Positions 16,647 to 26,347 of a stretch of 49,375 nucleotides of DNA are shown one piece after another. The notes below the pieces were generated by a model. The model did no database searches, was not told where the DNA came from, and saw only the letters and a list, made by a program, of their open reading frames with translations. Both the position numbers and the translations under genes were made by a program. Each line of letters starts with the position of its first letter. Within the stretch, counting starts at the first letter, position 1. The stretch is from NCBI GenBank assembly GCA_910575585.1, contig CAJTGF010000041.1:1-49375 (forward strand). Reading direction: 5' to 3'. The DNA comes from Clostridiaceae bacterium. Lineage in GTDB: Bacteria > Bacillota > Clostridia > Lachnospirales > Lachnospiraceae.

Positions 16647-17768
16647 TTGGATGGCAACAGCAGACTCCCACGGACAGGCACAGTCAGTTTCCATCTGCTC
16701 GAACTGACTGCCATCTGCGGCGAACTCCCCACTGACCTGCTCCCACGCATCCCCGGCAGTACCAGCTATAAAGAGTCCGTCATAACTTCCCTGAAAAAAG
16801 ACGGTCTCCTGAAAACCTATTACCGGGATAAGTTGCGCGGTTACCGTCTGAGCCGGAGGGCAAGGAGCTTCCTTCTGGAAGAAAACCCGGAACGGTTTTC
16901 ATTCTTTCTTACGGGGAATGGGGAAACAAGCAGGTTAAAGAGCGAGTTCCCCCGCCGCCTGCGTCTGCACCGTGTCGCTGAGATTTTTGTCTCCATGCAG
17001 AATGCAGGCATCCGGATCTTCCGGGATGAAAAGCCGGAGATCTTTTCTGCCGGAGGTCCTCCGGTTCCCATGCTGGACTGTCCGGCCTATTACAGTTCCC
17101 GTGAGATCAAAGAAATCGGCATTGACGCCGTAAAAATCCGGGGCTCCCGCATGGCCGGCGCACTCCTTACATCATCCGGAATCTTTGTTATCTATAACGG
17201 AGACTCCTATACCATGAAATGGGACTACCGGGCGGAGATAAAGGTGCAGGTATTTTTAAAACTGCTGCTGTGCTGCGAAAGGCTTCCCGGCCAGTATGCC
17301 CGGACCGAAGTTTCCGGGCTGCTCCTTGGAAACGGCCTGGAGCATTTTTACCAGATCCTTTCCGCCGCTGACACGGCTTCCCGCTGTTTCTTTCTTCTGG
17401 ATGGCAATTATGAACATTTTTATTACCTGACCAATGACCAGTATGGGGATACGTTGCTGAAGCTCTTGTGCAGCTCAGAAAAGATAACGGAACTGAACCG
17501 CATGCTGATGCAGGGGCTTTCCCCAAAGGACACAGGGCTTCCCATAGAACATGACGCCCTGGGCGGGGACGGCAGCCCGGTACTGTTTGGCTATTTCTTG
17601 GACATCCCCCGCATCAACCGTTTCCATACAGCGCTCCAGCTGCAGGAACGGACGGGAACCCTGGTCTGTTTTGACTTCCAGAGGGAAGTTCTCCACCGCT
17701 TCTGCGGTGACCAGGTGGAGTTTTCCACCATCAGCTTTGAAAAATTTGAAAGGAGGTTTTTCCCATAG
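16647..17768 (+). CDS. Winged-helix-containing protein of unknown function
   Basis: 373 aa, starting at TTG 16647 behind an AAGGAGGTGA site. Residues about 15-70 form a winged-helix unit (ELTAICGELPTDLLPRI...SLKKDGLLKTYYRDKLRGYRLS). The overall plan, HTH then a larger alpha/beta domain, recalls replication-relaxation or transfer accessory proteins. I cannot identify it further. The 160 bases upstream hold a CCCCGG...CCGGGG hairpin without a T-run. Its stop TAG overlaps the proposed AUA start of virD4, as ATAG, so the two are probably translationally coupled. Confidence 0.6.
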   Translation: MDGNSRLPRTGTVSFHLLELTAICGELPTDLLPRIPGSTSYKESVITSLKKDGLLKTYYRDKLRGYRLSRRARSFLLEENPERFSFFLTGNGETSRLKSEFPRRLRLHRVAEIFVSMQNAGIRIFRDEKPEIFSAGGPPVPMLDCPAYYSSREIKEIGIDAVKIRGSRMAGALLTSSGIFVIYNGDSYTMKWDYRAEIKVQVFLKLLLCCERLPGQYARTEVSGLLLGNGLEHFYQILSAADTASRCFFLLDGNYEHFYYLTNDQYGDTLLKLLCSSEKITELNRMLMQGLSPKDTGLPIEHDALGGDGSPVLFGYFLDIPRINRFHTALQLQERTGTLVCFDFQREVLHRFCGDQVEFSTISFEKFERRFFP

Positions 17769-19783
17769 ACAAGAAAAAATTACTGAAAGGGCTGGTGACT
17801 GCCCCCATCGCCATCCTTGCCGTCCTGTATGCGGGCGGCTACCTGGGGCAGTTCATCGGCAACTATGCCCTCTGGAAACAGGGGGGCGGCTATCCGGGGG
17901 ATGGCACTTCCCCCCTGCCCGCATCCCCCTGCCTGTCCGCCTGCCTCCGCGCGGCGGTGCATCCGCCATACGGGATCTACGGGATATTTATCTGTATCGG
18001 GCTACTGGCCGTGCTGCTCCTTTTCGTCATGCGGATCGGGTACAGCGATACCGGGGAATATGACGAGGACCGGAACTTTACCTACTCTGCCAAAGGAACC
18101 TACGGCACCTCCGGCTGGATGAGCCGGAAGGAAATGGCCGGCGTCCTGGAACTGGTGGCTGACCTGCGCCGGTATCAGGGGATCGTCCTGGGGATGCTTG
18201 ACAGGAAGGCGGTCTGCGTGCCGGAGAAAACCCGGCTCAACAGCAACCTGGCAGTCTACGGCGCCAGCGGCTCCATGAAGACACGCTCCTTCTGCATGAA
18301 CCGTATCCTTCAAGGGGTATCCCGCGGGGAATCCCTGGTCATCTGCGACCCGAAATCGGAGCTGTACGAAAAGGCCAGTGAATACCTGCGCGACAAGGGC
18401 TATACGGTCCGTGTGTTCAACCTGGTCAATCCGGAAAACTCGGATTCCTGGAACTGCCTCAGTGAAGTGGAAGGGCAGGAACTGATGGCGCAGCTTTTCG
18501 TGGACGTCATCATCAAAAATACCACGGGCGGCGGCAAAGGGGACCATTTCTGGGATTCCGCAGAAATGAACCTGTTAAAAGCACTGGTGTTGTATGTGGA
18601 TAAGGGCTATCCCCTTGAGAACCGAAACATGGGCCAGGTGTACCAGCTCATTACCTTAAACTCGGAAACCGCCCTGAACAGCCTGTTTGAAGTGCTTCCC
18701 ATCAACCATCCGGCAAAGGCGCCTTACAGCCTTTTTAAGCAGGCATCCGATTCCGTGCGAAGCGGCGTCATCATCGGCCTGGGGAGCCGCCTGCAGGTGT
18801 TCCAGTCGGAACTGATCAAGAAGATCACCGCGCGGGATGAGATCGACCTGGAATTACTGGGCCAGAAGCCCTGCGCCTATTTCCTCGTGACCAGCGACCA
18901 GGACAGCACCTTTGACTTCCTGGCATCCCTGTTTTTGTCCTTTGTGTTCATCAAGCTGGTGCGGTATGCGGACAAAAACTGTGAGGGCGGCCGGCTCCCC
19001 GTGCCCGTCCATGTCTTAGGGGAGGAATTGACCGCCTGCGGCACCATCCCGGACCTTTCCCGGCGCCTGAGCGTGATCCGCTCCCGGAACATCTCCATGT
19101 CCTGCGTGTTCCAGAACCTTGCCGGGCTGCAGAACCGGTATCCCTTAAATCTCTGGCAGGAAATCCTGGGGAATTGTGACGTCCAGCTCTTTTTAGGATG
19201 TACTGATCCCCTGACGGCGGAGTTTGTCTCCTCCCGCACCGGGCTTGCCAGCGTGGCGGTCTCCAGCAAGTCCAAACAGTTAGGCACCTGGCGGATCTCC
19301 AACTACACGCCGGAATACCGGGAGACCAGCGGCGTGGGAAAGCGCCCCGTGCTGACGCCGGACGAAGTGCTGCGCCTGCCCATTGACGAGGCGCTGGTCA
19401 TCATCCGAGGAAAGAAAACCTTAAAGGTGGACAAGATGGATTATTCCAAACACCCGGAATATCCCCTGCTGCGCTCCTGCAAGGCATCCGCCCACATCCC
19501 GGAATGGAGGCGCCTGGAAATGGAGGCCGTTGCCGCACCGGAACCAGCAAAGCCGGCTCCGCAAAAGCAGGCATCAAAACAGACAGCGAAAGCAGCATCA
19601 AAGCCCGCCCCAAAAGCAGGGACAAAGCCTGCGGCAAGAGGGGCGGTGAAGGCACCGGCACCTGGCGCACAGCAGAAAGCGCCGTCCCCTCCGGCATCCG
19701 GGCCGGGAAAGGCTGCCCCTGCCGTATCTTCCGGCACGCCTGCCGGAATTGTATCTGCGGACAAGGATTCCATCATGTCCTGA
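17765..19783 (+). CDS. virD4: VirD4/TraG-type coupling protein, probable AUA start
   Basis: Inner-membrane ATPase that delivers the relaxase-DNA complex to the channel. Two N-terminal helices precede the ATPase domain. The P-loop reads GASGSMKT (166-173 from the AUA), with Met where Gly is usual. The Walker B position reads VLGEE (G419-E420), lacking the usual Asp. The C-terminus is a long Ala/Pro/Lys-rich tail. The AAGGAGG site at 17750-17756 is 8 bases from ATA 17765, which would add the basic start DKKKLLKGL before the first helix. The first standard start, GTG 17795, is 38 bases from that site. If GTG is used the protein has 662 aa. AUA starts are rare, so this needs proof. Confidence 0.85.
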   Translation: MDKKKLLKGLVTAPIAILAVLYAGGYLGQFIGNYALWKQGGGYPGDGTSPLPASPCLSACLRAAVHPPYGIYGIFICIGLLAVLLLFVMRIGYSDTGEYDEDRNFTYSAKGTYGTSGWMSRKEMAGVLELVADLRRYQGIVLGMLDRKAVCVPEKTRLNSNLAVYGASGSMKTRSFCMNRILQGVSRGESLVICDPKSELYEKASEYLRDKGYTVRVFNLVNPENSDSWNCLSEVEGQELMAQLFVDVIIKNTTGGGKGDHFWDSAEMNLLKALVLYVDKGYPLENRNMGQVYQLITLNSETALNSLFEVLPINHPAKAPYSLFKQASDSVRSGVIIGLGSRLQVFQSELIKKITARDEIDLELLGQKPCAYFLVTSDQDSTFDFLASLFLSFVFIKLVRYADKNCEGGRLPVPVHVLGEELTACGTIPDLSRRLSVIRSRNISMSCVFQNLAGLQNRYPLNLWQEILGNCDVQLFLGCTDPLTAEFVSSRTGLASVAVSSKSKQLGTWRISNYTPEYRETSGVGKRPVLTPDEVLRLPIDEALVIIRGKKTLKVDKMDYSKHPEYPLLRSCKASAHIPEWRRLEMEAVAAPEPAKPAPQKQASKQTAKAASKPAPKAGTKPAARGAVKAPAPGAQQKAPSPPASGPGKAAPAVSSGTPAGIVSADKDSIMS

Positions 19784-19853
19784 AACGAAACTGCTATGGA
19801 ACGGCCCGTTCTGGGGCTGTGAAATAGAACAACAACACTTTGGAGGTAAACAC

Positions 19854-21446
19854 ATGGCGAGAAAAAAAGAACTTATGGAACTGGAAAACCCTTCTATGGA
19901 AGGAAACAACCCTTTGGACGGAGCGGGCACAGAGGCCGAAGCCTTCCCCAGAGAGGGCACACCGCCTGAAGCGGACGGGGACGGCATGGACTTAAATGAA
20001 CTGCTTGGCAGCATGGACCAGGAACCGGCTGCCGCACCGGATATGGCAGAGGGGGATCTCCCGGAACTTACAGAGGAAGAGATCTTCGGGGAGGAGCCGG
20101 AAGGTTCCGAGGGCACCGCGCATGACGCTGACGGGGAAAGCGATGCTTCCGGGGAAGCACAGCCGGAACAGGCAGCTTTATCGGAAACAGGCAGCACCGC
20201 TGCAAAGACCAGACGCACCACCCGCAGAAAGAAAGAGGAACCCTCCGCAGAAACGGACGGGGATGCACAGAAAGCAGAAACGGAAACGCCGGAGGGCATG
20301 GGTGCCGTGCCTGACAGCGTGCCCGATCCCCTGGCGGCCGATTCTGATACCGATAAGAGCGGGCTGGCCGATGATACCGCAGAGAAAGCGGAGGAAACCA
20401 TTCCCCAGGAAGAAACAGAACCCGCTGAATCCGGGCTGGAAGATGCGCCTTTCCCCTCCGCTGAAGACACAGCCGGAACTGCGGTTCCCCCTGCGGCATC
20501 TCCCTCCCGCCGTACCGCCGCCAGAGGCAGAAAGGAAGAGGCCCCGGTACTGACACTGGAGGTGCGCGGGGAAGTGGAAACGGAAGAATCCCGCGGGGAC
20601 GCCATCTGGCATGAGATCCACAATGCCTACCGTACCAGACGTATCCTTACCGGGCAGCTTGGCGGGATCGAGCAGACGGACAACGGCAAGACCATCACCA
20701 TTGTAGACTATAAAGGTTTCCGGATTGTGATCCCCTTAAAGGAAATGATGATCAATGTGGGCCGCAGCCCTTCCGGCCAGGAATATGCGGAGCTGATGCT
20801 GCGCCAGAACAAGATCCTCGGCAATATGCTGGGTGCGGAGATTGACTTTATCGTAAAAGGCATTGATTCCAAAACCCGCAGCGTGGTCGCCAGCCGGAAG
20901 GAAGCCATGCTCAGGAAACGGCAGATCTTCTATCTGGATACGGATGCAGCAGGCATGTACCGCATTTACGAGGGACGTATTGCCCAGGCCCGTGTGATCG
21001 CCGTCGCTGAGAAGGTTATTCGGGTAGAAATTTTTGGGGTGGAGTGCTCCATCATGGCCCGCGACCTGGCCTGGGAGTGGATCGGGGATGCCCATGAGCG
21101 TTTTTCCGTGGGCGACCAGGTGCTTGTGCGCATCCTGAACGTGCGCCGTGACAGCCTGGAGGATATGGGCATTAGGGCTGACATCAAGAGCGTGTCCCAG
21201 AACACCAACCATGACAACCTGAAAAAATGCCGCATCCAGAGCAAGTACGCCGGCAAGGTCACAGACATACATAAAGGCGTGGTTTATATCCGGCTGTCCA
21301 ACGGCGTGAACGCTGTAGCCCACTCCTGCTACGATTACCGGACTCCCGGCAAGAAGGATGATGTGAGCTTTGCCGTCACCCGGATTGATGAAGAACGGGG
21401 CGTGGCTGTGGGGATCATTACCCGGATTATCCGACAGAATCTGTAA
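19854..21446 (+). CDS. S1-domain RNA-binding protein with acidic N-terminus
   Basis: 530 aa from ATG 19854 behind GGAGGT. Residues 1-240 are very acidic and Ser/Thr/Glu/Pro-rich, probably disordered. The C-terminal part contains S1-like OB folds: IYEGRIAQARVIAVAEKVIRV at about 360-380 and YAGKVTDIHKGVVYIRLSNG at about 465-485. S1 domains bind single-stranded RNA. As the last gene of the transfer operon it could act on the translation or stability of element mRNAs, or in antitermination given the hairpin-rich leaders. It is followed by a strong bidirectional terminator. Confidence 0.8.
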   Translation: MARKKELMELENPSMEGNNPLDGAGTEAEAFPREGTPPEADGDGMDLNELLGSMDQEPAAAPDMAEGDLPELTEEEIFGEEPEGSEGTAHDADGESDASGEAQPEQAALSETGSTAAKTRRTTRRKKEEPSAETDGDAQKAETETPEGMGAVPDSVPDPLAADSDTDKSGLADDTAEKAEETIPQEETEPAESGLEDAPFPSAEDTAGTAVPPAASPSRRTAARGRKEEAPVLTLEVRGEVETEESRGDAIWHEIHNAYRTRRILTGQLGGIEQTDNGKTITIVDYKGFRIVIPLKEMMINVGRSPSGQEYAELMLRQNKILGNMLGAEIDFIVKGIDSKTRSVVASRKEAMLRKRQIFYLDTDAAGMYRIYEGRIAQARVIAVAEKVIRVEIFGVECSIMARDLAWEWIGDAHERFSVGDQVLVRILNVRRDSLEDMGIRADIKSVSQNTNHDNLKKCRIQSKYAGKVTDIHKGVVYIRLSNGVNAVAHSCYDYRTPGKKDDVSFAVTRIDEERGVAVGIITRIIRQNL

Positions 21447-21457
21447 CTTCCATTAAA

Positions 21458-21502
21458 AAGTTCCAAATGTGGCGTTATAAACAAACACCACATTTGGAAC
21501 TT
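21458..21502. terminator. Bidirectional terminator between convergent genes
   Basis: Perfect 15-bp inverted repeat AAGTTCCAAATGTGG (21458-21472) / 21488-21502 with a 15-base loop. It sits between the stop of the S1 gene and the stop of the minus-strand 1,234-aa gene, and probably ends both transcripts. T-runs are weak on both sides, so part of its role may be mRNA end protection. Confidence 0.75.
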
Positions 21503-21516
21503 AAAACTAAACACTA

Positions 21517-24500
21517 TTATATTTTTCGTAGTCTTTCTACATTCAATTCATTAACCGAAATAATTTCAATCTCTTTTCCATAGATATCCTTACTAATCAA
21601 TGGTTCACTTACAATAAATATACCAATTATTTCCCATTTAGCATATGAAAGTCCATAATATGTAATTACATCTTCCATATGTAGTTTCAACCATTCGACT
21701 CTCCTTTGATGTTTTGTCACATAACTCTTTTTCTTTGGAGAATCAACAAATAATTTTTCATATTCCATTTGTATCTCATATGGATTTCTGGAGAAGTTAA
21801 AATCTTTTACTTCTGTAGCATAGATTTTTTTCCTTTCTTCATCAATAATCAGAATGTCTATATCTCCCAAGGTATTTCCATTTTCATCTGAAATATTCTT
21901 TTTGTTTATTTTTTTCACATTGGGTTTTACTCCAAAAACATGCATATCCTCCAGCATTTCTACAACAAACTTATTAAATTTGTTTCCTCTATCATGACTA
22001 ATAATTCCCAATAAACTTTTCATTTCTTTACTGTTTGCAGGAAATTGGCCTTCAAATATTAAATGTGTTACATATTCTACCATATGATAAAGCTGACGAT
22101 TACCCCATATTAAATCATCATTTCTCAAAACTACTGGTTTCCGAATAAAAGAATACTTTCTGTTGAATCTCCATGGGTAAATATCTAATTTCGTATATCC
22201 ATTTGGCGGAATCAAAAAATCCTCCCGTGCTTTTATTGTAATGTCATCTATCACTTTATATATCAAATCCACAGATAATGTTGAATCAATTTTAGCCAAC
22301 GAAGAAATAAGGCTATTTTTATTTTCAATAAATACATCCTCATCTTTATTTGATGTATATATAATCATTATATAAATCACTCTAATAAAATCGTCAAAAA
22401 TGTATCCAAATTCAGAAAAAAACGCCGCATTCAAATCATTGGCATAATCTTCTTGTCTAATTGAGTTTTCCTCCATGTAATTTTGTGGCAAATTATAGCA
22501 TAACTTTTCCCTTCGGAATTTCATTCCATATTGATACATATTTATAAATGAATTCTGTTCCATGCCAACTCTATTTGAAGGGAGAATTTCTACCTTTGTA
22601 TTAAAAATATTGTAGTTAAATAAGTCGCCTTTATAGGCCCATTCAATTATAAGTGAACAAATTGCTAATATATATTCGTATTCACCTATACCCATAAATT
22701 TTAAGCCTTTAGGTGGCTGTGCTGCTACATATTCTAACATAAATTTCAATGCTAAGGATGTCCTATTTAGTTCATTATAATCATGTAAGAATTCATTTTC
22801 TTTTTCTGGATAACAAGCCAACTCTGAAGCATATCTTCTTTCAGCAAGCAAAAGATTATATAATGTTTCTTCCAAATCATGGTATATCATTTCAATTAAA
22901 TTTTCAGAACTAAACTGCGCAATCTCTTTTTGCATTAAATTATACAGCAACCCTACCACTGCCTGGGTAATTTTATTTCTATCTTTATTTGGTATAACTC
23001 CATATGACCATTCACCTGTCTTTAGTAATTCAACACCTATAATATCAGCCAAATAATCTTCATCCTCTATATGTATATATCTTTTGTTGTTGTATTTAAC
23101 TGGTTTTAAATATGGCCTTGTCTCAGGATCTAAAGAAAAGAACTTTTTCTTTAGTGGGTTCTTAAATATTGCTGAAATATCATTTGCATATTCTAATGGT
23201 TCAAATGAAAGGCCATTGATTGTATCTAATATCAATTCACACAATTCTTTTTCTCTATGATTATCTGATTGATTTAATTGTCCATATGCTTGTGCATTCC
23301 ACTTAATCTGTATATAACTCCCATTTACTTCAAAATGCAAACCGTTACGGAAAGGATATTCTTCTTTTCTTTCTAAATAGTATTCATCACTATTTCCTGT
23401 TAAAATTATATGGATATGATAACTTATATAATAGAGACTCATCCTTTCAATAATATCTTTACATTCTGATATCCAATAAGATATCATATCCAATATCGAA
23501 AGACACAAATTTAAGTCCAAGTATTCTTCTGGCTTTTCTGATGTTATCCAAATGTTACAGTTATTGAAAAACAGACAAAATGCTATGTAGTTTGAATCAA
23601 AAATTCTATCTTCAATATAAATATTTCTTGTTTTATCCAAACATATTACTTCGGTTTTATATCCATCAATATATGAGCTAATAAGAATTTTATTCTCTCG
23701 TTTTAATGCCTTACATATATAATCTATCGAATCACCTGGCGCAATATAAAAATTTGTTGTACTTGGTTCAAAATCATCAGACATATAAAAAGAGTACCGA
23801 TTGCTTGTATATATACTTACTGCATTAAGTTCGCTAAAAACTTCTGGCATTGTTGTATTTATCTTCTCTTTCGCTCTCATATATCTTGGTAGAAAATCTG
23901 TTCTTTTACTTTCCAGAATATTTATACAATGTAATTCAAATGGATTCAATTTCAAAATTTTATAGAATGATGGCCTTTGATAACTCTTTATTGCTATCCC
24001 TCTGCCAAAACCACTAACTATCAGTAAGCAAAAAGAAATATATTTATCCAATTTATTTTCAGTGACTTTTCCAACAAAATAAGCTATACGTTTTTCAACC
24101 ATCTCCGAATGACGTTTATCTGGGTAATCCTCATGCATCGTTCTCTCATTATAAGCATACGCATCATCACACACAAAGATAACCAACATTAGCTGGTTTC
24201 CTAATGCTGTTACTAACATTTCTTTATAATATGATGTGATTCTAAGTTTAAGTCCCATTTTGTCTTCAAGTATTTTTTGATGGCCTAACCCTTTTAATGA
24301 TTTCTGGCATTTGCGCCAAATAAGGTCATTATATCTGTTAATAATCTCTTCTTTGATTTTAAATAAATCAGCTATTTCTAATGCCTTATAGAATGCAAAT
24401 GTAGATAGCAAAGAAATATTTAATAAAATAATCGTTTTTTCTTTGGAGTTATATATAAAGGGTTTCACATAAAAAGGTTGATAATTTATATTTTCGCTAC

Positions 24501-25221
24501 TTTTTGTATTAAATGTTGTCAACAGTTCACTAATATCAAAATCTTTACCCAAGAAATCTTTTACTACATATTCTGGATAAATAACACTTGCAGCATACTC
24601 ATGCACTCTTTTCCCATCAGGAACTATAATCAATCTATTTTCATCATTAACGGCATTGTCTAATGTGATGTCAAACTTTTTAGCTATTTCTTCTGACATC
24701 CATAAGACCAATAAAAATAGCCTGCGTACTTTAATTAAATAAGCAGCAGGGTAGCTATTTTTATACAAAAATAAAATATCAATAAGTGTTTGCAAATTAT
24801 AAGAAGGGGTTTGATCAATCCCGTTAAAAATTCTATAGTTTTCTCCCATCATTATATTTTGGATAAACACATTTTCATTTGGATCTACTGCTAATCTGAG
24901 ATTTGTCGTATTAAGCTTTTCAATTATCTTTTTGAATTTACCATCGCTCATTTTATGAACGGAACTATAAGCTGACTCCTCTTTGCACAGAATTTTTGCT
25001 ATTAAAAAATCCAAAAGAATAGATTTATTTTGATTTTCTGATAGTATATTTAATCCAGAAATTCTGGCTATAATATCAAATATGTCATAATTTTTTAAAT
25101 CAGATACTATTTCTTCTAATTTATCCATACTTTCTTTATTTGTGAAAACATTTTTCATCTCCATGTATTCTTTTGAATTTATCGCATTCTCAATTTCATT
25201 TTCTGTAAAGTTCAAAAACAT
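21517..25221 (-). CDS. Very large protein with C-terminal PD-(D/E)XK nuclease motif
   Basis: 1,234 aa, with GGGGAGG 4 bases before the ATG. The C-terminal about 150 residues carry a PD-(D/E)XK nuclease signature: GDID (D1120, D1122), 14 residues, then E1137-V-K1139, after GNKFNKFVVEMLED. A basic stretch, KKKSYVTKHQRRVEWLK, follows. The first about 1,050 residues are soluble, Ile/Asn/Tyr-rich and unlike any family I recognise; no ATPase motif is visible. DNA here is strikingly AT-rich compared with the transfer genes on both sides, and the gene faces the other way. Both point to separately acquired cargo. A role in defence against phage or plasmids is plausible but unproven. Confidence 0.75.
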   Translation of the reverse strand: MFLNFTENEIENAINSKEYMEMKNVFTNKESMDKLEEIVSDLKNYDIFDIIARISGLNILSENQNKSILLDFLIAKILCKEESAYSSVHKMSDGKFKKIIEKLNTTNLRLAVDPNENVFIQNIMMGENYRIFNGIDQTPSYNLQTLIDILFLYKNSYPAAYLIKVRRLFLLVLWMSEEIAKKFDITLDNAVNDENRLIIVPDGKRVHEYAASVIYPEYVVKDFLGKDFDISELLTTFNTKSSENINYQPFYVKPFIYNSKEKTIILLNISLLSTFAFYKALEIADLFKIKEEIINRYNDLIWRKCQKSLKGLGHQKILEDKMGLKLRITSYYKEMLVTALGNQLMLVIFVCDDAYAYNERTMHEDYPDKRHSEMVEKRIAYFVGKVTENKLDKYISFCLLIVSGFGRGIAIKSYQRPSFYKILKLNPFELHCINILESKRTDFLPRYMRAKEKINTTMPEVFSELNAVSIYTSNRYSFYMSDDFEPSTTNFYIAPGDSIDYICKALKRENKILISSYIDGYKTEVICLDKTRNIYIEDRIFDSNYIAFCLFFNNCNIWITSEKPEEYLDLNLCLSILDMISYWISECKDIIERMSLYYISYHIHIILTGNSDEYYLERKEEYPFRNGLHFEVNGSYIQIKWNAQAYGQLNQSDNHREKELCELILDTINGLSFEPLEYANDISAIFKNPLKKKFFSLDPETRPYLKPVKYNNKRYIHIEDEDYLADIIGVELLKTGEWSYGVIPNKDRNKITQAVVGLLYNLMQKEIAQFSSENLIEMIYHDLEETLYNLLLAERRYASELACYPEKENEFLHDYNELNRTSLALKFMLEYVAAQPPKGLKFMGIGEYEYILAICSLIIEWAYKGDLFNYNIFNTKVEILPSNRVGMEQNSFINMYQYGMKFRREKLCYNLPQNYMEENSIRQEDYANDLNAAFFSEFGYIFDDFIRVIYIMIIYTSNKDEDVFIENKNSLISSLAKIDSTLSVDLIYKVIDDITIKAREDFLIPPNGYTKLDIYPWRFNRKYSFIRKPVVLRNDDLIWGNRQLYHMVEYVTHLIFEGQFPANSKEMKSLLGIISHDRGNKFNKFVVEMLEDMHVFGVKPNVKKINKKNISDENGNTLGDIDILIIDEERKKIYATEVKDFNFSRNPYEIQMEYEKLFVDSPKKKSYVTKHQRRVEWLKLHMEDVITYYGLSYAKWEIIGIFIVSEPLISKDIYGKEIEIISVNELNVERLRKI

Positions 25222-25303
25222 ATTTCCTCCCCAATTTCGTACACATAATATTTTAAAATCATTATACGTTTAATGTGATTTATCCTCTCATTTAACTAAT
25301 GTT

Positions 25304-25346
25304 AAAAAAGTGCGGAACCATCAGGTAAATCTAAAAGTTCCACACT
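25304..25346 (-). terminator. Terminator of the Rpn-family gene
   Basis: On the minus strand a 10-bp stem AGTGTGGAAC/GTTCCGCACT (25346-25337 and 25318-25309, one G-U pair) is followed by six T. It separates the Rpn-like gene from the 1,234-aa gene downstream, so the two are probably transcribed separately. Confidence 0.75.
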
Positions 25347-25379
25347 AATTTTTCAAAATATTAGTCTTTCAAATATAAT

Positions 25380-26273
25380 TTAAACATTCTTAATAAGTAT
25401 TCCATTTCCAATCCATTGCTCCACAACCTTTAATGGAGTATCAAGAATATCTGCAATTTCTTCTATTGAATTTCCTCTTTTATACATTCTTTTAGCAGTT
25501 TCAGAATTCGCCCTTTCAGTTGCTTCCCGTTCTTTACTTTCTACATAAGTCTTTAAAATATATTCCTCATTAAACAACGTCATCATAATATCCACAACCT
25601 CCTTTTCACGCCCTGACAGATACTCGCTCAGTACATTCTGATCCTTGCAGATGCGGATTGTCTCCAAAACTGCTTCCCTGGTCCTTCCATGCAGTTTCAC
25701 CTGCTCATTATATATTTTTGTAAATGTCACATACTGATTTATGATATCTCCCTCTTTCCCATCATAGATCATTTTGACCTTTACATCAAGCACACTGTCA
25801 TCCCCGCCAAAAAACTCCTTTGACAGATACAGATACTCCGGCCTCGTCTTCCTGTTTCCTGTGTAAATGACGTACACCTCTGGCCTTGGAAGTTCCAGCT
25901 TTTTGCTCCCGTACACATTCTGTTTGGTACTCTCAAAATACTCCTGATAAGTCTGGGCAAGATATAACAGACAGCGTACCACGATATTGATGCTCCAGCT
26001 CGATTGCTGCTCTACCAGAATGACGATCTTTTCCCCGATCTGAAAACCCACATCATTATAATACTGGTCCAACAGTACATTTGTGATCGTCACATTTTTG
26101 ATGCTGTCTTCCGTTGCCTCATGGTCTTCCGGATGCAGTGCCTGATATAACTGCAATAGATATTTCGGCTCCCGGAAGAGCGAAGTGAACACGCTGTCTT
26201 TTGCGGTATATTTTGCCACCTGCTCCGGCTTCTTTTCAGCATCAGATGATATATTTTTTACTTCCTGATCCAT
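25380..26273 (-). CDS. Rpn-family recombination-promoting nuclease / putative transposase
   Basis: 297 aa. The N-terminal two thirds match the PD-(D/E)XK nuclease family of Rpn proteins (formerly transposase_31/PDDEXK_2): KDSVFTSLFREPKYLLQLY start, D74 (NDVGFQIG), then E88-x-Q90 (LVEQQSS). The C-terminal tail is charged and ends with an HTH-like stretch (GNSIEEIADILDTPLKVVEQWI). Rpn proteins such as E. coli RpnA are DNA endonucleases that promote recA-independent recombination. Its base composition is closer to the transfer genes in its 5' half. An own promoter lies at 26348-26376 and a terminator follows. Confidence 0.85.
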   Translation of the reverse strand: MDQEVKNISSDAEKKPEQVAKYTAKDSVFTSLFREPKYLLQLYQALHPEDHEATEDSIKNVTITNVLLDQYYNDVGFQIGEKIVILVEQQSSWSINIVVRCLLYLAQTYQEYFESTKQNVYGSKKLELPRPEVYVIYTGNRKTRPEYLYLSKEFFGGDDSVLDVKVKMIYDGKEGDIINQYVTFTKIYNEQVKLHGRTREAVLETIRICKDQNVLSEYLSGREKEVVDIMMTLFNEEYILKTYVESKEREATERANSETAKRMYKRGNSIEEIADILDTPLKVVEQWIGNGILIKNV

Positions 26274-26347
26274 TCTATGCAGACACCTCTATCCTATTGT
26301 TTCCATTTTTGTCTATCCTATTTGCAGCGCAGTCTTTCTTATTTCCT

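Noticed and set aside
19598-20623. 341-codon Ser-rich open frame on the minus strand
   Set aside because: Antisense to the acidic Glu/Ala/Pro-rich part of the S1-domain gene; biased codons there keep the opposite strand open by chance.
21458-21502. Perfect inverted repeat considered as a transposon end
   Set aside because: Both arms lie together between two convergent stop codons with a short loop, as in a bidirectional terminator; no second copy flanks the cargo.
25380-26273. Rpn-family gene considered as a typical insertion sequence transposase
   Set aside because: No terminal inverted repeats or target duplications are visible, and the family has PD-(D/E)XK nuclease features rather than a DDE fold.
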